The notes below the pieces were generated by a model. That model was not told where the DNA came from and searched no databases. It saw only the letters and a program-made list of their open reading frames with translations. A DNA stretch of 64,000 nucleotides from the NCBI RefSeq assembly GCF_018131105.1, contig NZ_JAFCJI010000002.1, positions 248,001-312,000 on the forward strand, written 5' to 3'. Source of the DNA: Bradyrhizobium manausense (GTDB taxonomy: Bacteria; Pseudomonadota; Alphaproteobacteria; Rhizobiales; Xanthobacteraceae). This document shows, in pieces, positions 17,742-26,671 of the stretch (within the stretch, counting starts at the first letter, position 1; each line of letters opens with the position of its first letter). A program made the translations under genes and the position numbers.

Positions 17742-18542
17742 TTGATCGACCATTCGGATAGACAGTTGATGCGTCCCCTGGATTCCGTGACATCGAAGCA
17801 GCGCGTGGCCTACGGCCTTGCGTTCTTTGTGCTGTTCGTCGCCCTCTGGTCCTGGGCAACCTTTGGCGGCCATGTGTCGAAGACCTTTCTCGCCAGCCCG
17901 CTGACCATGGTGCAGGAAGGTTATGACCTGCTGACGAAGCAGGGCTTCGTCTACGATATCGGCATGACGATCTGGCGGGTCGTCGGCGGCTTTGCGCTCG
18001 CCGCAATCATCGCGGTGCCGCTCGGCGTGCTGATGGGTGCCTACAAGCCGATCGAGGCATTCCTCGAACCTTTCGTCTCCTTTGCGCGCTATCTGCCGGC
18101 CTCCGCCTTCATTCCGCTGCTGATCCTCTGGGCCGGCATCGGCGAGTTGCAGAAGCTGCTGGTGATCTTCATCGGCTCGGTATTCCAGGTCATCCTGATG
18201 ATCGCCGTGACCGTCGGCGCGACACGACGCGATCTGGTGGAAGCCGCCTATACGCTCGGGGCCAGCGACCGCGGCATCATCCGCCGGGTGCTCTTGCCCT
18301 CTTCTGCGCCTGAGATCGCCGAGATCCTGCGACTGGTGCTGGGCTGGGCTTGGACTTACGTCATCGTCGCCGAGCTGATCGGCTCATCCTCCGGCATCGG
18401 GCACATGATCACCGACAGCCAGGCACTGCTCAACACCGGCCAGATCATCTTCGGCATCATCGTGATCGGGTTGATCGGCCTGCTCTCGGACTTCATGTTC
18501 AAGGCCTTCAACGCCTGGCTGTTCCCGTGGAGGCTGGCATGA
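17742..18542 (+). CDS. NitT/TauT-type ABC permease linked to hut
   Basis: A 266-residue inner-membrane permease with about six hydrophobic helices. The EAA-type coupling loop is EAAYTLGASDRGIIRRVLLPSSAPEI. An alternative start at 17769 (MRPLDSV) would remove nine hydrophilic residues; neither has a strong ribosome site. The stop overlaps the ATPase start by 4 bp. It belongs to the transporter between hutC and the M20 amidohydrolase. Confidence 0.92.
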   Translation: MIDHSDRQLMRPLDSVTSKQRVAYGLAFFVLFVALWSWATFGGHVSKTFLASPLTMVQEGYDLLTKQGFVYDIGMTIWRVVGGFALAAIIAVPLGVLMGAYKPIEAFLEPFVSFARYLPASAFIPLLILWAGIGELQKLLVIFIGSVFQVILMIAVTVGATRRDLVEAAYTLGASDRGIIRRVLLPSSAPEIAEILRLVLGWAWTYVIVAELIGSSSGIGHMITDSQALLNTGQIIFGIIVIGLIGLLSDFMFKAFNAWLFPWRLA

Positions 18543-19324
18543 CCACGCTCAAAATTGAACAGGTCTCGCGAACCTTCCCGGCGCGCCACGACAATGCGCC
18601 GACCAAAGCGCTGGAGCCGACCGACCTCACCATCGGCAACAACGACTTCGTCACCATCCTCGGCCCTTCAGGCTGCGGCAAGTCCACGCTGCTGCGCATC
18701 GTGGCCGGCCTCGACCGTCCGACCAGCGGGCGCGTCACCCTCGACGGACGGGAGGTCACCGGCCCCGGCGCCGATCGCGGCATGGTGTTCCAGTCCTACA
18801 CGTTGTTTCCCTGGCTGACCGTACGCGAGAACATCGCGTTCGGCCTGCGCGAGCGCGGCGTGCCGGAGGCGGAGCGCAACAAGGTCGCCGACGCCTTCAT
18901 CCGCCGGGTCGGACTTGCCGGCTTCGAGAACCACTGGCCAAAGCAGCTTTCCGGCGGCATGCAGCAGCGCACGGCGATTGCGCGCGCGCTTGCCAACGAT
19001 CCAAAGATCCTGTTGCTCGACGAGCCCTTCGGTGCGCTCGACAACCAGACCCGCGCCCTGATGCAGGAAATGCTGCTGGGCATCTGGGAACGCGACCAGA
19101 AGACCGTGCTGTTCGTCACCCACGACATCGAGGAGGCGATCTTCCTCGGCAGCCGCGTCATCGTCATGAGCGCCCGTCCCGGCCGCATCAAGGCCGAGAT
19201 CGCCGTGGACCTGCCGCATCCGCGCTCCTACAAGATCAAGACCACGCCCGAATTCGTCCAGTTGAAGGAACGGCTGGTCGAGGAGATCCGCACCGAGGCG
19301 CTGAAGGTTGCCGAACATGCCTGA
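18539..19324 (+). CDS. NitT/TauT-type ABC ATP-binding protein linked to hut
   Basis: A 261-residue ATPase subunit. Walker A GPSGCGKST, Q-loop MVFQSYTLFPWLTVREN, signature LSGGMQQR, Walker B ILLLDEPFGALD and H-loop FVTHDIEEAIFL all look intact and match the nitrate/taurine subfamily. The start at 18539 is fixed by the 4-bp overlap with the permease. Its end overlaps the next gene by 8 bp, so the M20 enzyme is in the same transcript. Confidence 0.94.
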   Translation: MTTLKIEQVSRTFPARHDNAPTKALEPTDLTIGNNDFVTILGPSGCGKSTLLRIVAGLDRPTSGRVTLDGREVTGPGADRGMVFQSYTLFPWLTVRENIAFGLRERGVPEAERNKVADAFIRRVGLAGFENHWPKQLSGGMQQRTAIARALANDPKILLLDEPFGALDNQTRALMQEMLLGIWERDQKTVLFVTHDIEEAIFLGSRVIVMSARPGRIKAEIAVDLPHPRSYKIKTTPEFVQLKERLVEEIRTEALKVAEHA

Positions 19325-20549
19325 CACCAAGCTGCACGCCGATGGCGCGCGCGTCCTCGCCGATCTCAATGCGCTGCGTACGCTGGGCACCTACAAGACC
19401 GGCGTGCACAAGCCGACTTTCTCCGAGCCGCACAGGCAGTCACTGGACTGGCTGGTGCAGAAGCTGCCCGAGGCCGGCCTCACCGGCGCGATCGACGGCA
19501 TCGGCAACATCCTCGGCACCTGCGCCAAGCCTGGACCAAAGCTGCTGGCGGGCTCGCACCTGGAAAGCCAGAATTACGCCGGCTGGCTCGATGGCCCGCT
19601 CGGCGTCATCTATGCGCTCGAGGCGGCGCGCGTGCTCAATGGCGATCCGTCCGTGAAGGGCGCAGTCGAAGTTGCCGCATGGTGCGACGAGGAAGGCCAT
19701 TTCGGCAGCTTCCTCGGCTCGCGCTCCTATGTCGGACAGGTGACCGAGGCCGAGATCGACGCGGCGCGCGACCGCACCAGCGGTCGCACCATGCGCGATG
19801 CGCTCGCCGACATGAGGCTCGCCGGACGGTCACGCATCACGGCCGAACCGGGACGGCACATCGGCTATCTCGAAGCGCATATCGAGCAGGGCGACACGCT
19901 CGAGAGCGGCAAGCTCGCGATCGGCGTCGTCACCTCCATCGTCGGCATCTGGCAATACCGCATCAGTTTCACCGGCGAGCAGAACCACGCCGGCACCACC
20001 CGCATGGCCGTACGCAAGGACGCGGGCCTCGCGCTCGCAAAGTTCTGCGTGGCGATCAACGAGCGCTTCCCGGCCTCGTCCGGACCGCGCACGGTCTGGA
20101 CCACCGGCCGCATCACGCTCGATCCGGGCGCGCCGAGCATCATTCCCGGCGGCGCCGAAATGCTGTTCCAGATCCGCGACGACAACCCGGCCGTGATCGC
20201 GCGGCTGGAGGAGTTGCTGCAGACGATGGCGGCTGAGGCCACCGCGAAGGGCACCTGCACCGTCGCCGTGGAGAAAATCCGCACCGGCGCGCCCGCCATG
20301 ATGAACCCGGGCATCCAGGACGCGATCGAGGCCGCGAGCAAGATGCTCGCCGATGGACGATCGCTGCGTATGCCGAGCGGTGCCGGTCATGACGCCCAGA
20401 TGCTCGCGACCATCATGCCCGCGGGCATGCTGTTCGTGCCCTCGATCGGCGGCGTCAGCCATCACTGGACCGAGAACACCGCCGACGCCGATATCATCAC
20501 GGGGGCACAGGTGTTTGTCGACTCCTGCCGGCGGATTCTTGCGGGCTAA
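19317..20549 (+). CDS. M20-family amidohydrolase (carbamoylase/allantoate-amidohydrolase type)
   Basis: A 410-residue metal-dependent amidase of the hydantoinase/carbamoylase branch. Seen in order: the metal motif GSHLESQNYAGWLDG (the usual Asp of HxD is Glu here), DEEGHFGSFLGSRSY, HIEQGDTLE, the dimerisation segment EQNHAGTTRMAVRKDA, and SGAGHDAQML with SHHWTENT near the C-terminus. Such enzymes cleave N-carbamoyl or similar amide bonds. It is last in the hutFC-transporter unit, overlaps the ATPase by 8 bp, and converges on the next operon with a 7-bp gap. It could take the place of HutG and release glutamate from N-formylglutamate (inference), or act on the imported compound. Confidence 0.88.
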   Translation: MPDTKLHADGARVLADLNALRTLGTYKTGVHKPTFSEPHRQSLDWLVQKLPEAGLTGAIDGIGNILGTCAKPGPKLLAGSHLESQNYAGWLDGPLGVIYALEAARVLNGDPSVKGAVEVAAWCDEEGHFGSFLGSRSYVGQVTEAEIDAARDRTSGRTMRDALADMRLAGRSRITAEPGRHIGYLEAHIEQGDTLESGKLAIGVVTSIVGIWQYRISFTGEQNHAGTTRMAVRKDAGLALAKFCVAINERFPASSGPRTVWTTGRITLDPGAPSIIPGGAEMLFQIRDDNPAVIARLEELLQTMAAEATAKGTCTVAVEKIRTGAPAMMNPGIQDAIEAASKMLADGRSLRMPSGAGHDAQMLATIMPAGMLFVPSIGGVSHHWTENTADADIITGAQVFVDSCRRILAG

Positions 20550-20556
20550 CGCCTGG

Positions 20557-21432
20557 CTACTCCGCCAGATTGTGCTGCTGCCAGCGCAGCAGGTAGGCCT
20601 GCAATCGCCAGATCAGTGATGACAGCGCAACGCCGACCAGCATCAGCACGACAACCGCGACCATCATACCGGACGCCTCCGCTCGCGCCTCCGACTCGAT
20701 GATCAGTCGCCCGATTCCTCGCTCCGCGCCAATGAACTCGCCGACGATCACCCCAATCAGAGCAAAGGAAATCGCAGGCGTCAGCGAGGCGAAGACCCAG
20801 GCCATGGTCGAGGGGACGACCACGGTTCGCGTGATCTGCCACTCGCTGGCGCCGAGCAGCCTCGCCGCATTGACAAAGCCCTCGTCGATCGAGCGCGCCC
20901 CTTCGAACGTGTTGAAGAAGACGAGGAAGACAACCACGATCCACGAAGTCACGATCTTCGAGGTATCGCCGATGCCGAAGGCCAGCACGATGATCGGCGC
21001 CAGCGCGATGCGGGGAATCGAATTCACCGCCGTGATAAACGGTTGGAAAATGGCGCTCAGCCGATCCGAACGGCCGAGTACCAGGCCGGCGACAAAGCCG
21101 CTGCTGACGCCGGTCACGAAGCCGAAGAAGGTGTTCTTCAGGGTGACGGCGGTCGCGATCCAGAGATTGTTCTCGGATCGCGCCATGCAGCGGCTGAATT
21201 CGCCATTGAACCAGCCGTTGAATACGCCGAGCTTCGACTTGAGGCAGCTCAGGATCAGCAAGTGCTCGAAGATCTCCGAAGGCTTGGAAATGAAGTAGGG
21301 GTCGAGCAGATCCGGCACCAGCCAGGGAAGGCGGCCATGCAGGTCGTATCCCCACTGCCAGATCGACAGGAAGCAGATGCAGATCAGCATTTGCCACGCA
21401 AACGTCCTGCCGGGGCTGCGTGCGCGTCTCAT
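20557..21432 (-). CDS. NitT/TauT-type ABC permease of the leuCDB operon
   Basis: A 291-residue permease with about six membrane helices. The coupling loop is EGFVNAARLLGASEWQITRTVVVPSTMAWVF. A periplasmic loop of unusual length separates the first helices (about residues 25-95, with SCLKSKLGVFNGWFNGEFSRCM). Its start overlaps the ATPase stop by 4 bp. It is the last gene of the six-gene unit that begins with leuC. Confidence 0.92.
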   Translation of the reverse strand: MRRARSPGRTFAWQMLICICFLSIWQWGYDLHGRLPWLVPDLLDPYFISKPSEIFEHLLILSCLKSKLGVFNGWFNGEFSRCMARSENNLWIATAVTLKNTFFGFVTGVSSGFVAGLVLGRSDRLSAIFQPFITAVNSIPRIALAPIIVLAFGIGDTSKIVTSWIVVVFLVFFNTFEGARSIDEGFVNAARLLGASEWQITRTVVVPSTMAWVFASLTPAISFALIGVIVGEFIGAERGIGRLIIESEARAEASGMMVAVVVLMLVGVALSSLIWRLQAYLLRWQQHNLAE

Positions 21433-22262
21433 GGCTTGCGGCCCTTGATGAATTCCTCACCGAGCGAGTGCCAGATCAGCTGGAACAGCTCGGCATAGCG
21501 CGGCGTCTCCCGGATTTTCACCGCGTTGCGCGGGCGAGCGAAATCCACTTCAAAACTCTCCTTGATCCGGCCGGGCCGCGCGGAGAACAAAATGATCCGA
21601 TCCGCCAGCGTCAGCGCCTCGCCGAGATCGTGGGTTACGAACAGCACGGTCTGCTGCTCGCGCTCCCAGATGCGCAGCAGCACATCATGCATGTCGATCT
21701 TGGTGTGGGTGTCGAGCGCACCGAACGGCTCGTCCATCAGCAGAACCTGCGGTTCGATCACCAGCGTCCGCATCAAGGCTGCGCGCTGGCGCATGCCGCC
21801 GGACAAGGCCGACGGATAGGCGTTGCCGAAGTCCTGCAGTCCGGCCTGCTTCAGGCAGGCATTGATCCGCTCCTTTCGCTCTGCTGGCGGAACGCCCGCA
21901 AGCTGCAGACCGTAACCGATGTTGTCGGCCACGGTGCGCCAGGGAAACAGAGTGTCGCGCTGGAACACATAGCCGACGTCGGGCGTCGCCTTTCCGTGAA
22001 TGACTGGCCTTCCATCGATCAGGATCTCCCCGCTGGTCGGCTTGAGCAGCGTCGCGATCATGTTGAGAACAGTGCTCTTGCCCGACCCTGATGGACCCAG
22101 CAGAGCAACGAACTCGCCGCGCCGAACCTGAAACGACACGTCACGCACCGCCTCGATGGCCGCGCCTGCCAACTGGAAGGTCTTGCTCAGGCCGCGCACG
22201 TCGATGCGTTGCGTCTCCGCCGACGCAACGAACTCCGGCGCATGCATGGCTTGCACCGTCAA
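21429..22262 (-). CDS. NitT/TauT-type ABC ATP-binding protein of the leuCDB operon
   Basis: A 277-residue ATPase. Walker A GPSGSGKST, Q-loop VFQRDTLFPWRTVADN, signature LSGGMRQR, Walker B VLLMDEPFGALD and H-loop FVTHDLGEALTLA are all standard. The N-terminus extends about 20 residues before the first strand. It overlaps both the receptor and the permease by 4 bp. With them it makes an importer whose genes are inseparable from the leuCDB paralogues. Confidence 0.94.
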   Translation of the reverse strand: MTVQAMHAPEFVASAETQRIDVRGLSKTFQLAGAAIEAVRDVSFQVRRGEFVALLGPSGSGKSTVLNMIATLLKPTSGEILIDGRPVIHGKATPDVGYVFQRDTLFPWRTVADNIGYGLQLAGVPPAERKERINACLKQAGLQDFGNAYPSALSGGMRQRAALMRTLVIEPQVLLMDEPFGALDTHTKIDMHDVLLRIWEREQQTVLFVTHDLGEALTLADRIILFSARPGRIKESFEVDFARPRNAVKIRETPRYAELFQLIWHSLGEEFIKGRKP

Positions 22263-23311
22263 GCTGGATAGGCCTTGCGGGCCGCTTCGATGAAGCTGGT
22301 GTTGATGACGTCAGCCATCGCGAGTGGCTTGATGCCGGTCATTTCACGAAACCAGACCTTCTCACCGCGCGCCCAGCTGGCCGCATCGACGACGCAGTTG
22401 TAATCGGTGACCTTCTTCATGACCCCGATGTCGAGAAGGTTCGCATCGCGCGACGTGCTTCCGACATATGGCTCGATCGCATCATAGATCTCTTCGGGCG
22501 AGTGTCCCTTGATCCACTGGGTCGCGCGCCACAGCGCCGTGACGAACGCCTGCATCTTGGGCGGATCCTTGTCGATGGTCGCTTGCAACGTGAAATGAGA
22601 CGTCACCGGCACCTTGCCACCGATATACTTGGCCCAGATCGCCTCGTCCGTGCCGTCGAACAACAGCGCACCCCAACCCTGTTCGACCGAGTCCTTCAGA
22701 ATTGACGGCGAGTTGATGAGAACGTCGACCTGTTTCGTCTTTAACGTGCCCATCATGGTGTCGACGTTACCTGTGCCGATCCAGGTGACCTTGTCGTCCA
22801 GTCCCATGGTTTCCATATAGTAGGAAGCCCAGACGTGGTTGGTGCCGCCCAGCGACGATACCGAGACGATCGGCTTGCGCCCGTCGGGCCGCTTCCACTT
22901 CGCCAGCGCCTCAATGGTGGTGATGCCCTGGTCGAACAGATCCTTGCGGATGATGAAGATCGCGGCATTGCTGCGAGTATCGACCGGCATCAAGACCCGC
23001 GCGCTGCGGCCATGATTGGTTAGCTGCATCGGATGGGTGATGTCGCCGATGCCGATGTCACCTTGGGACGAGGCGATGATCTCGCGCGTCTTCACGCCGC
23101 TGCCGCCCTGGATCAGCTTGCAGTCGAGGCCTGCGTCCTTGAAGAACCCGGCCCGGTCGGCGATGAACTGGGATTGGTAGATCGGAATGGCCACTGGATA
23201 GATCACGCGGCCCTGCGGGGTATCCGCCCGTGCCCGCCCTGCCGCTATGGTGGCACCTGCGCCGGCGACGATGGTTAGCGCAGACCGTCTGGTGATCACT
23301 GTTTTCATCAC
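22259..23311 (-). CDS. NitT/TauT-type ABC receptor of the leuCDB operon, Tat-like signal
   Basis: A 350-residue periplasmic receptor with a twin-arginine-like start (TRRSALTIVAGAGATIAAG, cleavage near ARA-D). The fold markers are IYQSQFIADRAGFFKDAGLDC and the aromatic-poor binding region GDIGIGDITHPMQLTNHG. Its start overlaps the leuB stop by 4 bp. The neighbours suggest that it binds a branched or hydroxy-dicarboxylic acid processed by the isopropylmalate-type enzymes (inference). Confidence 0.9.
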   Translation of the reverse strand: MMKTVITRRSALTIVAGAGATIAAGRARADTPQGRVIYPVAIPIYQSQFIADRAGFFKDAGLDCKLIQGGSGVKTREIIASSQGDIGIGDITHPMQLTNHGRSARVLMPVDTRSNAAIFIIRKDLFDQGITTIEALAKWKRPDGRKPIVSVSSLGGTNHVWASYYMETMGLDDKVTWIGTGNVDTMMGTLKTKQVDVLINSPSILKDSVEQGWGALLFDGTDEAIWAKYIGGKVPVTSHFTLQATIDKDPPKMQAFVTALWRATQWIKGHSPEEIYDAIEPYVGSTSRDANLLDIGVMKKVTDYNCVVDAASWARGEKVWFREMTGIKPLAMADVINTSFIEAARKAYPA

Positions 23312-24447
23312 GCGTGCTCCCTCTCCTTGCCTGCCACTTTCTCGAGCGCGTTCAGCACCGCATCGCCCATCTCCTGGGTCGAAAGCCTTCTTGCGCCGGC
23401 TTCGGCGATGTCGGCCGTTCGTGCGCCAGCGGTCAGGGCCGCAGCCACGGCCTGCTCCAGCAGCGCCGCATCATCGGGCCGATTGAGTGTCATGCGCAAC
23501 ATCATTGCGACGCTGAGGATGGAGCCAAGCGGATTGGCAACACCTTTGCCCGCAATGTCGGGCGCGCTGCCATGGACCGGTTCATAGAGTGCCTTGCGGC
23601 GCCCCAGCCGGTCCGGCGGTCCGAGCGAGGCCGACGGCAGCATGCCGAGCGAGCCCGACGCCATCGCAGCGCAATCGGAGAGTATGTCGCCGAAGATATT
23701 GCAGGTCACCATGACATCGAATTGCGCGGGCGCCCGCACGATCTGCATGGCGGCATTGTCGACGTAGAGGTGCGTCAGCTCCACATCGGAGAATTCCGCC
23801 TCGTGCAGCGCGGTCACCTCCTCGCGCCACAGCACGCTGGTTTCCAGCACGTTGGCCTTGTCGACCGAGCAGACCCGCCCCTTGCGCGTCCGTGCCAGCT
23901 CGAACGCGGTTCGCGCCACGCGGCGGACCTGGTTGGTCGTGTATTGCTGGGTGTTGAAGCCGCGGCGCTGGCCGTCCGGCAGCGCTTCGATTCCGCGCGG
24001 CTCGCCGAAATAGATGCCGCTGGTGAGTTCGCGAATGATGATGAAGTCGACATCTTTCAGCACCGAAGCCTTGAGCGGTGCGGAATCCGCCAGCGCCGGA
24101 TTGGCGACGATGGGCCTCAGATTCGCATAGAGGTCGTACTTGCTGCGCAGCGACAGCAGACTTCCCGCCTTGCGCGCCGCCGGAGGAACTTCCGTGGTTT
24201 CGGGGCCGCCCGTCGCCCCCCAGAGGATCGCGTCGGCCTCCTCCATCGCCTCGACGGTATCCTCCGGCAGCACCTTGCCTGTCGCCAGATACGGGATGAG
24301 ACCGTATTGCGCTTCGCGCAACGCCACGGGAACGCCGCGCCGGGCCGCAAACCATTTGAGAACGCGATGCGACTGGTCGGTCACCTCAGGGCCGATACCC
24401 TCGCCGCCAACCACGGCGACCTTGATCATGTTCGAAAGCGTGTTCAT
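23308..24447 (-). CDS. leuB: 3-isopropylmalate dehydrogenase paralogue
   Basis: About 379 residues; NAD-dependent oxidative decarboxylation of 3-isopropylmalate or a related 2-hydroxy-3-alkyl diacid. Family marks: AVVGGEGIGPEV, substrate arginines in SLRSKYDLYANLRP and FIIIRELTSGIYFGEPRG, the catalytic Tyr/Lys regions (TTNQVRR...SVDKANVL), metal-binding Asps in FDVMVTCNIFGDILSD, and the NAD loop VHGSAPDIAGKGVANPLG. Starts at 24447 or 24429 are both possible. The gene sits between leuD and a transporter receptor, so it is probably a catabolic copy, with the housekeeping leuB elsewhere (inference). Confidence 0.9.
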   Translation of the reverse strand: MNTLSNMIKVAVVGGEGIGPEVTDQSHRVLKWFAARRGVPVALREAQYGLIPYLATGKVLPEDTVEAMEEADAILWGATGGPETTEVPPAARKAGSLLSLRSKYDLYANLRPIVANPALADSAPLKASVLKDVDFIIIRELTSGIYFGEPRGIEALPDGQRRGFNTQQYTTNQVRRVARTAFELARTRKGRVCSVDKANVLETSVLWREEVTALHEAEFSDVELTHLYVDNAAMQIVRAPAQFDVMVTCNIFGDILSDCAAMASGSLGMLPSASLGPPDRLGRRKALYEPVHGSAPDIAGKGVANPLGSILSVAMMLRMTLNRPDDAALLEQAVAAALTAGARTADIAEAGARRLSTQEMGDAVLNALEKVAGKEREHA

Positions 24448-24466
24448 GCCTGATGTGTCCTGCCGA

Positions 24467-25093
24467 TTATTCTGCAAAGTGAATCCACGGCCGCGCAGTG
24501 CGGTCGGATGCCTGGAATGCGCGGATCGCCTCGTCGCGCCGCAGCGTCAGCGAAATCTCATCTAAGCCTTCGAGCAGGCCCGCGCGCCGGCGCGGATCGA
24601 TCTCGAAGCTGTGCCGGACACCCGATGGCGAGGTGACCGTCTGCTCCTCAAGATCGACACCGAGACGTCCCGCGCCCTGGCTCGCTTCGATCTCCGCGGC
24701 GAGGCTGTCGATGGTCGTCTTATCCAGCACCACCGGCAGGATGCCGTTCTGGAAACAGTTGGCGAAGAAGATGTCGCCGAAGCCGGATCCAATGAGGGCG
24801 CGGATGCCCATCTCCTGCAGCGCCCACACGGCCGCCTCGCGCGACGAACCGCAACCGAAATTGGGCCCGGTCACCAGGATTTGCGCCGCGCGGTAAGGCT
24901 CGCGGTTGAGGATGAACGCGGGATTGTCCGAACCGTCGGGCTGATAGCGCAGCGACCCGAACGCCCATTTGCCGAGACTGCCGCGGACGGAATTTCCGAT
25001 CATGCGGTTGATGCTGATGATGACATCCGTATCGACATTCGTGCGCATGATCGGCGCGGCGATCGCGGACAGCTTGGTGAAGGGTTGCGGCAT
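24467..25093 (-). CDS. leuD: 3-isopropylmalate dehydratase small subunit paralogue
   Basis: A 208-residue small (swivel) subunit that pairs with LeuC to isomerise 2-isopropylmalate to 3-isopropylmalate. The substrate-binding motif is FGCGSSREAAVWALQEMGIRALI, followed by FANCFQNGILPV. MRTNVDTDVIISINRMI near the N-terminus is a standard family stretch. Translation begins directly after the leuC stop, and leuB starts 20 bp further on. Normal size for the family. Confidence 0.93.
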   Translation of the reverse strand: MPQPFTKLSAIAAPIMRTNVDTDVIISINRMIGNSVRGSLGKWAFGSLRYQPDGSDNPAFILNREPYRAAQILVTGPNFGCGSSREAAVWALQEMGIRALIGSGFGDIFFANCFQNGILPVVLDKTTIDSLAAEIEASQGAGRLGVDLEEQTVTSPSGVRHSFEIDPRRRAGLLEGLDEISLTLRRDEAIRAFQASDRTARPWIHFAE

Positions 25094-26518
25094 CTAGCGC
25101 TCCATCGTCCGGACGTCGGCGATGGCGCCTGACACCGCTGCGGCGACGGCCATCGCCGGGCTTGCCAGATGGGTACGGGCGCGCGGCCCTTGCCGACCGA
25201 TGAAATTGCGGTTCGACGTCGATACCGAGCGCTGGCCGGGCGGCACGGTCTCGCCGTTGGCAGCAAGGCACATCGAGCATCCGGGCTCGCGCCATTCGAA
25301 ACCCGCCTCGGTGAAGATCCTGTCGAGCCCTTCGGCCACGGCATCGCGCTTGACGGTCTCCGAACCCGGCACGACCCAGGCCCGCACGCCCGGCGCGACC
25401 TTCCGGCCGCGCGCGACCTCGGCTGCGGCGCGCAGATCGCTGAGACGGCTGTTGGTGCAGGAGCCGATGAAGACCCAGTCCACCGGCGTGCCGGCAATCG
25501 GCGCCCCCGGCTTCAGACCCATGTAGTCGAGCGCGATCTCGATCGCACCGCGGCGGGCCGGATCGGCGATGTCCTGGGGGTCCGGGATGCGGCCATCGAC
25601 GCCGAGGACATGCTCCGGACTGGTGCCCCAGGTGATCTGCGGGATGATGGTTCCGACGTCGATGGTGACCTCGCGATCGAACACGGCGTCGCTGTCGCTT
25701 CGTAGCGTCCGCCACGCCGCGACCGCCCGCGCCCACATCTCACCCTTCGGCGCATAGGGACGGCCGCGGATGTAATCGAACGTTTTGTCATCAGGCGCGA
25801 TCAGTCCCATTTTGGCGCCGAGCTCGACCGACAGATTGCAGATGGTGAGCCGCCCTTCGATCGGCATGTCCCTGATCGCACTGCCGGCATATTCGACGGC
25901 ATAGCCGGTGCCGCCGGCGGCGCCGACATGGCCGATCAAGGTGAGGATGAGATCCTTCGCCGTGACGCCGAACGGCACCTTGCCGTCGAAATTGACACGC
26001 ATGGTTTTCGGCCGACGCTGGATGATGGTCTGGGTCGCCAGCACATGCGCGAGCTCGCTGGAGCCGATACCGAAGGCGAGCGCGCCGAGCCCGCCATGGG
26101 TGCAGGTATGGCTGTCACCGCAGACGATCAGGCAGCCGGGCAGGCTGAGACCGAGCTCCGGCCCGATGACATGGACAATGCCCTGCCCCGGCTGGTCGAG
26201 GTCGAACAGCTGGATGCCGCTGGCGGAAGTCTCGGTCCGCAACGCCGCCAGCAGCTCCCATCCGGTCTTGATCGTGCCGGCCCGCCCGGACGCCGTCGAA
26301 ATCGCATGATCGGGCGTTGCGAAGGTCAGCTCGGGATTGTGGACCGGGATGTTGCGGTTCTTGAGGTCGATCAGGCCGCGCGAGCCGCCGAGGTCATGCA
26401 GCAAATGCCGATCGACATGAAGGAGATCGGTGTCATCACTGACCTGCGCGATGACATGCTGGTCCCAGATTTTGGCCAGCAGCGTACGACCGTGCATATC
26501 CACGATCCGTCCTCCCAT
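25094..26518 (-). CDS. leuC: 3-isopropylmalate dehydratase large subunit paralogue
   Basis: A 474-residue aconitase-superfamily subunit. The 4Fe-4S cluster ligands are visible as Cys in FIGSCTNSRLSDL and the pair CSMC in REPGCSMCLAANGE. Active-site stretches CGDSHTCTHGGLGALAFGIGSSE and STSNRNFIGRQG are present. It is first in the leuCDB-transporter operon. A LysR gene lies 153 bp upstream in the same direction and probably controls it. The order leuC-leuD-leuB-receptor-ATPase-permease differs from ordinary leucine biosynthesis loci. Confidence 0.93.
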   Translation of the reverse strand: MGGRIVDMHGRTLLAKIWDQHVIAQVSDDTDLLHVDRHLLHDLGGSRGLIDLKNRNIPVHNPELTFATPDHAISTASGRAGTIKTGWELLAALRTETSASGIQLFDLDQPGQGIVHVIGPELGLSLPGCLIVCGDSHTCTHGGLGALAFGIGSSELAHVLATQTIIQRRPKTMRVNFDGKVPFGVTAKDLILTLIGHVGAAGGTGYAVEYAGSAIRDMPIEGRLTICNLSVELGAKMGLIAPDDKTFDYIRGRPYAPKGEMWARAVAAWRTLRSDSDAVFDREVTIDVGTIIPQITWGTSPEHVLGVDGRIPDPQDIADPARRGAIEIALDYMGLKPGAPIAGTPVDWVFIGSCTNSRLSDLRAAAEVARGRKVAPGVRAWVVPGSETVKRDAVAEGLDRIFTEAGFEWREPGCSMCLAANGETVPPGQRSVSTSNRNFIGRQGPRARTHLASPAMAVAAAVSGAIADVRTMER

Positions 26519-26629
26519 GTTCCGGCATCTGACGTGCCGTATGGCTGCCGATCATGCCGACCGACAACGATGTTGAGACGAACGATAGAAGAGCGTTCCG
26601 CAAATGTGCAGTGACGGTTGGGCAGGGGT

Positions 26630-26650
26630 GCCATCGCGGCCGGCGATGGC
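26630..26650 (-). terminator. Hairpin between the LysR gene and leuC
   Basis: GCCATCGC (26630-26637) pairs with GCGATGGC (26643-26650) over a 5-base loop, 21 bp after the LysR stop. There is no U-run. It may separate the LysR transcript from the leuC operon. Confidence 0.3.
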
Positions 26651-26671
26651 TGGCCGTCTGCGCCGGCGATG

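Noticed and set aside
19317-20549. Naming the M20 enzyme hutG
   Set aside because: It belongs to a different family from HutG; a HutG role is only a positional hypothesis.
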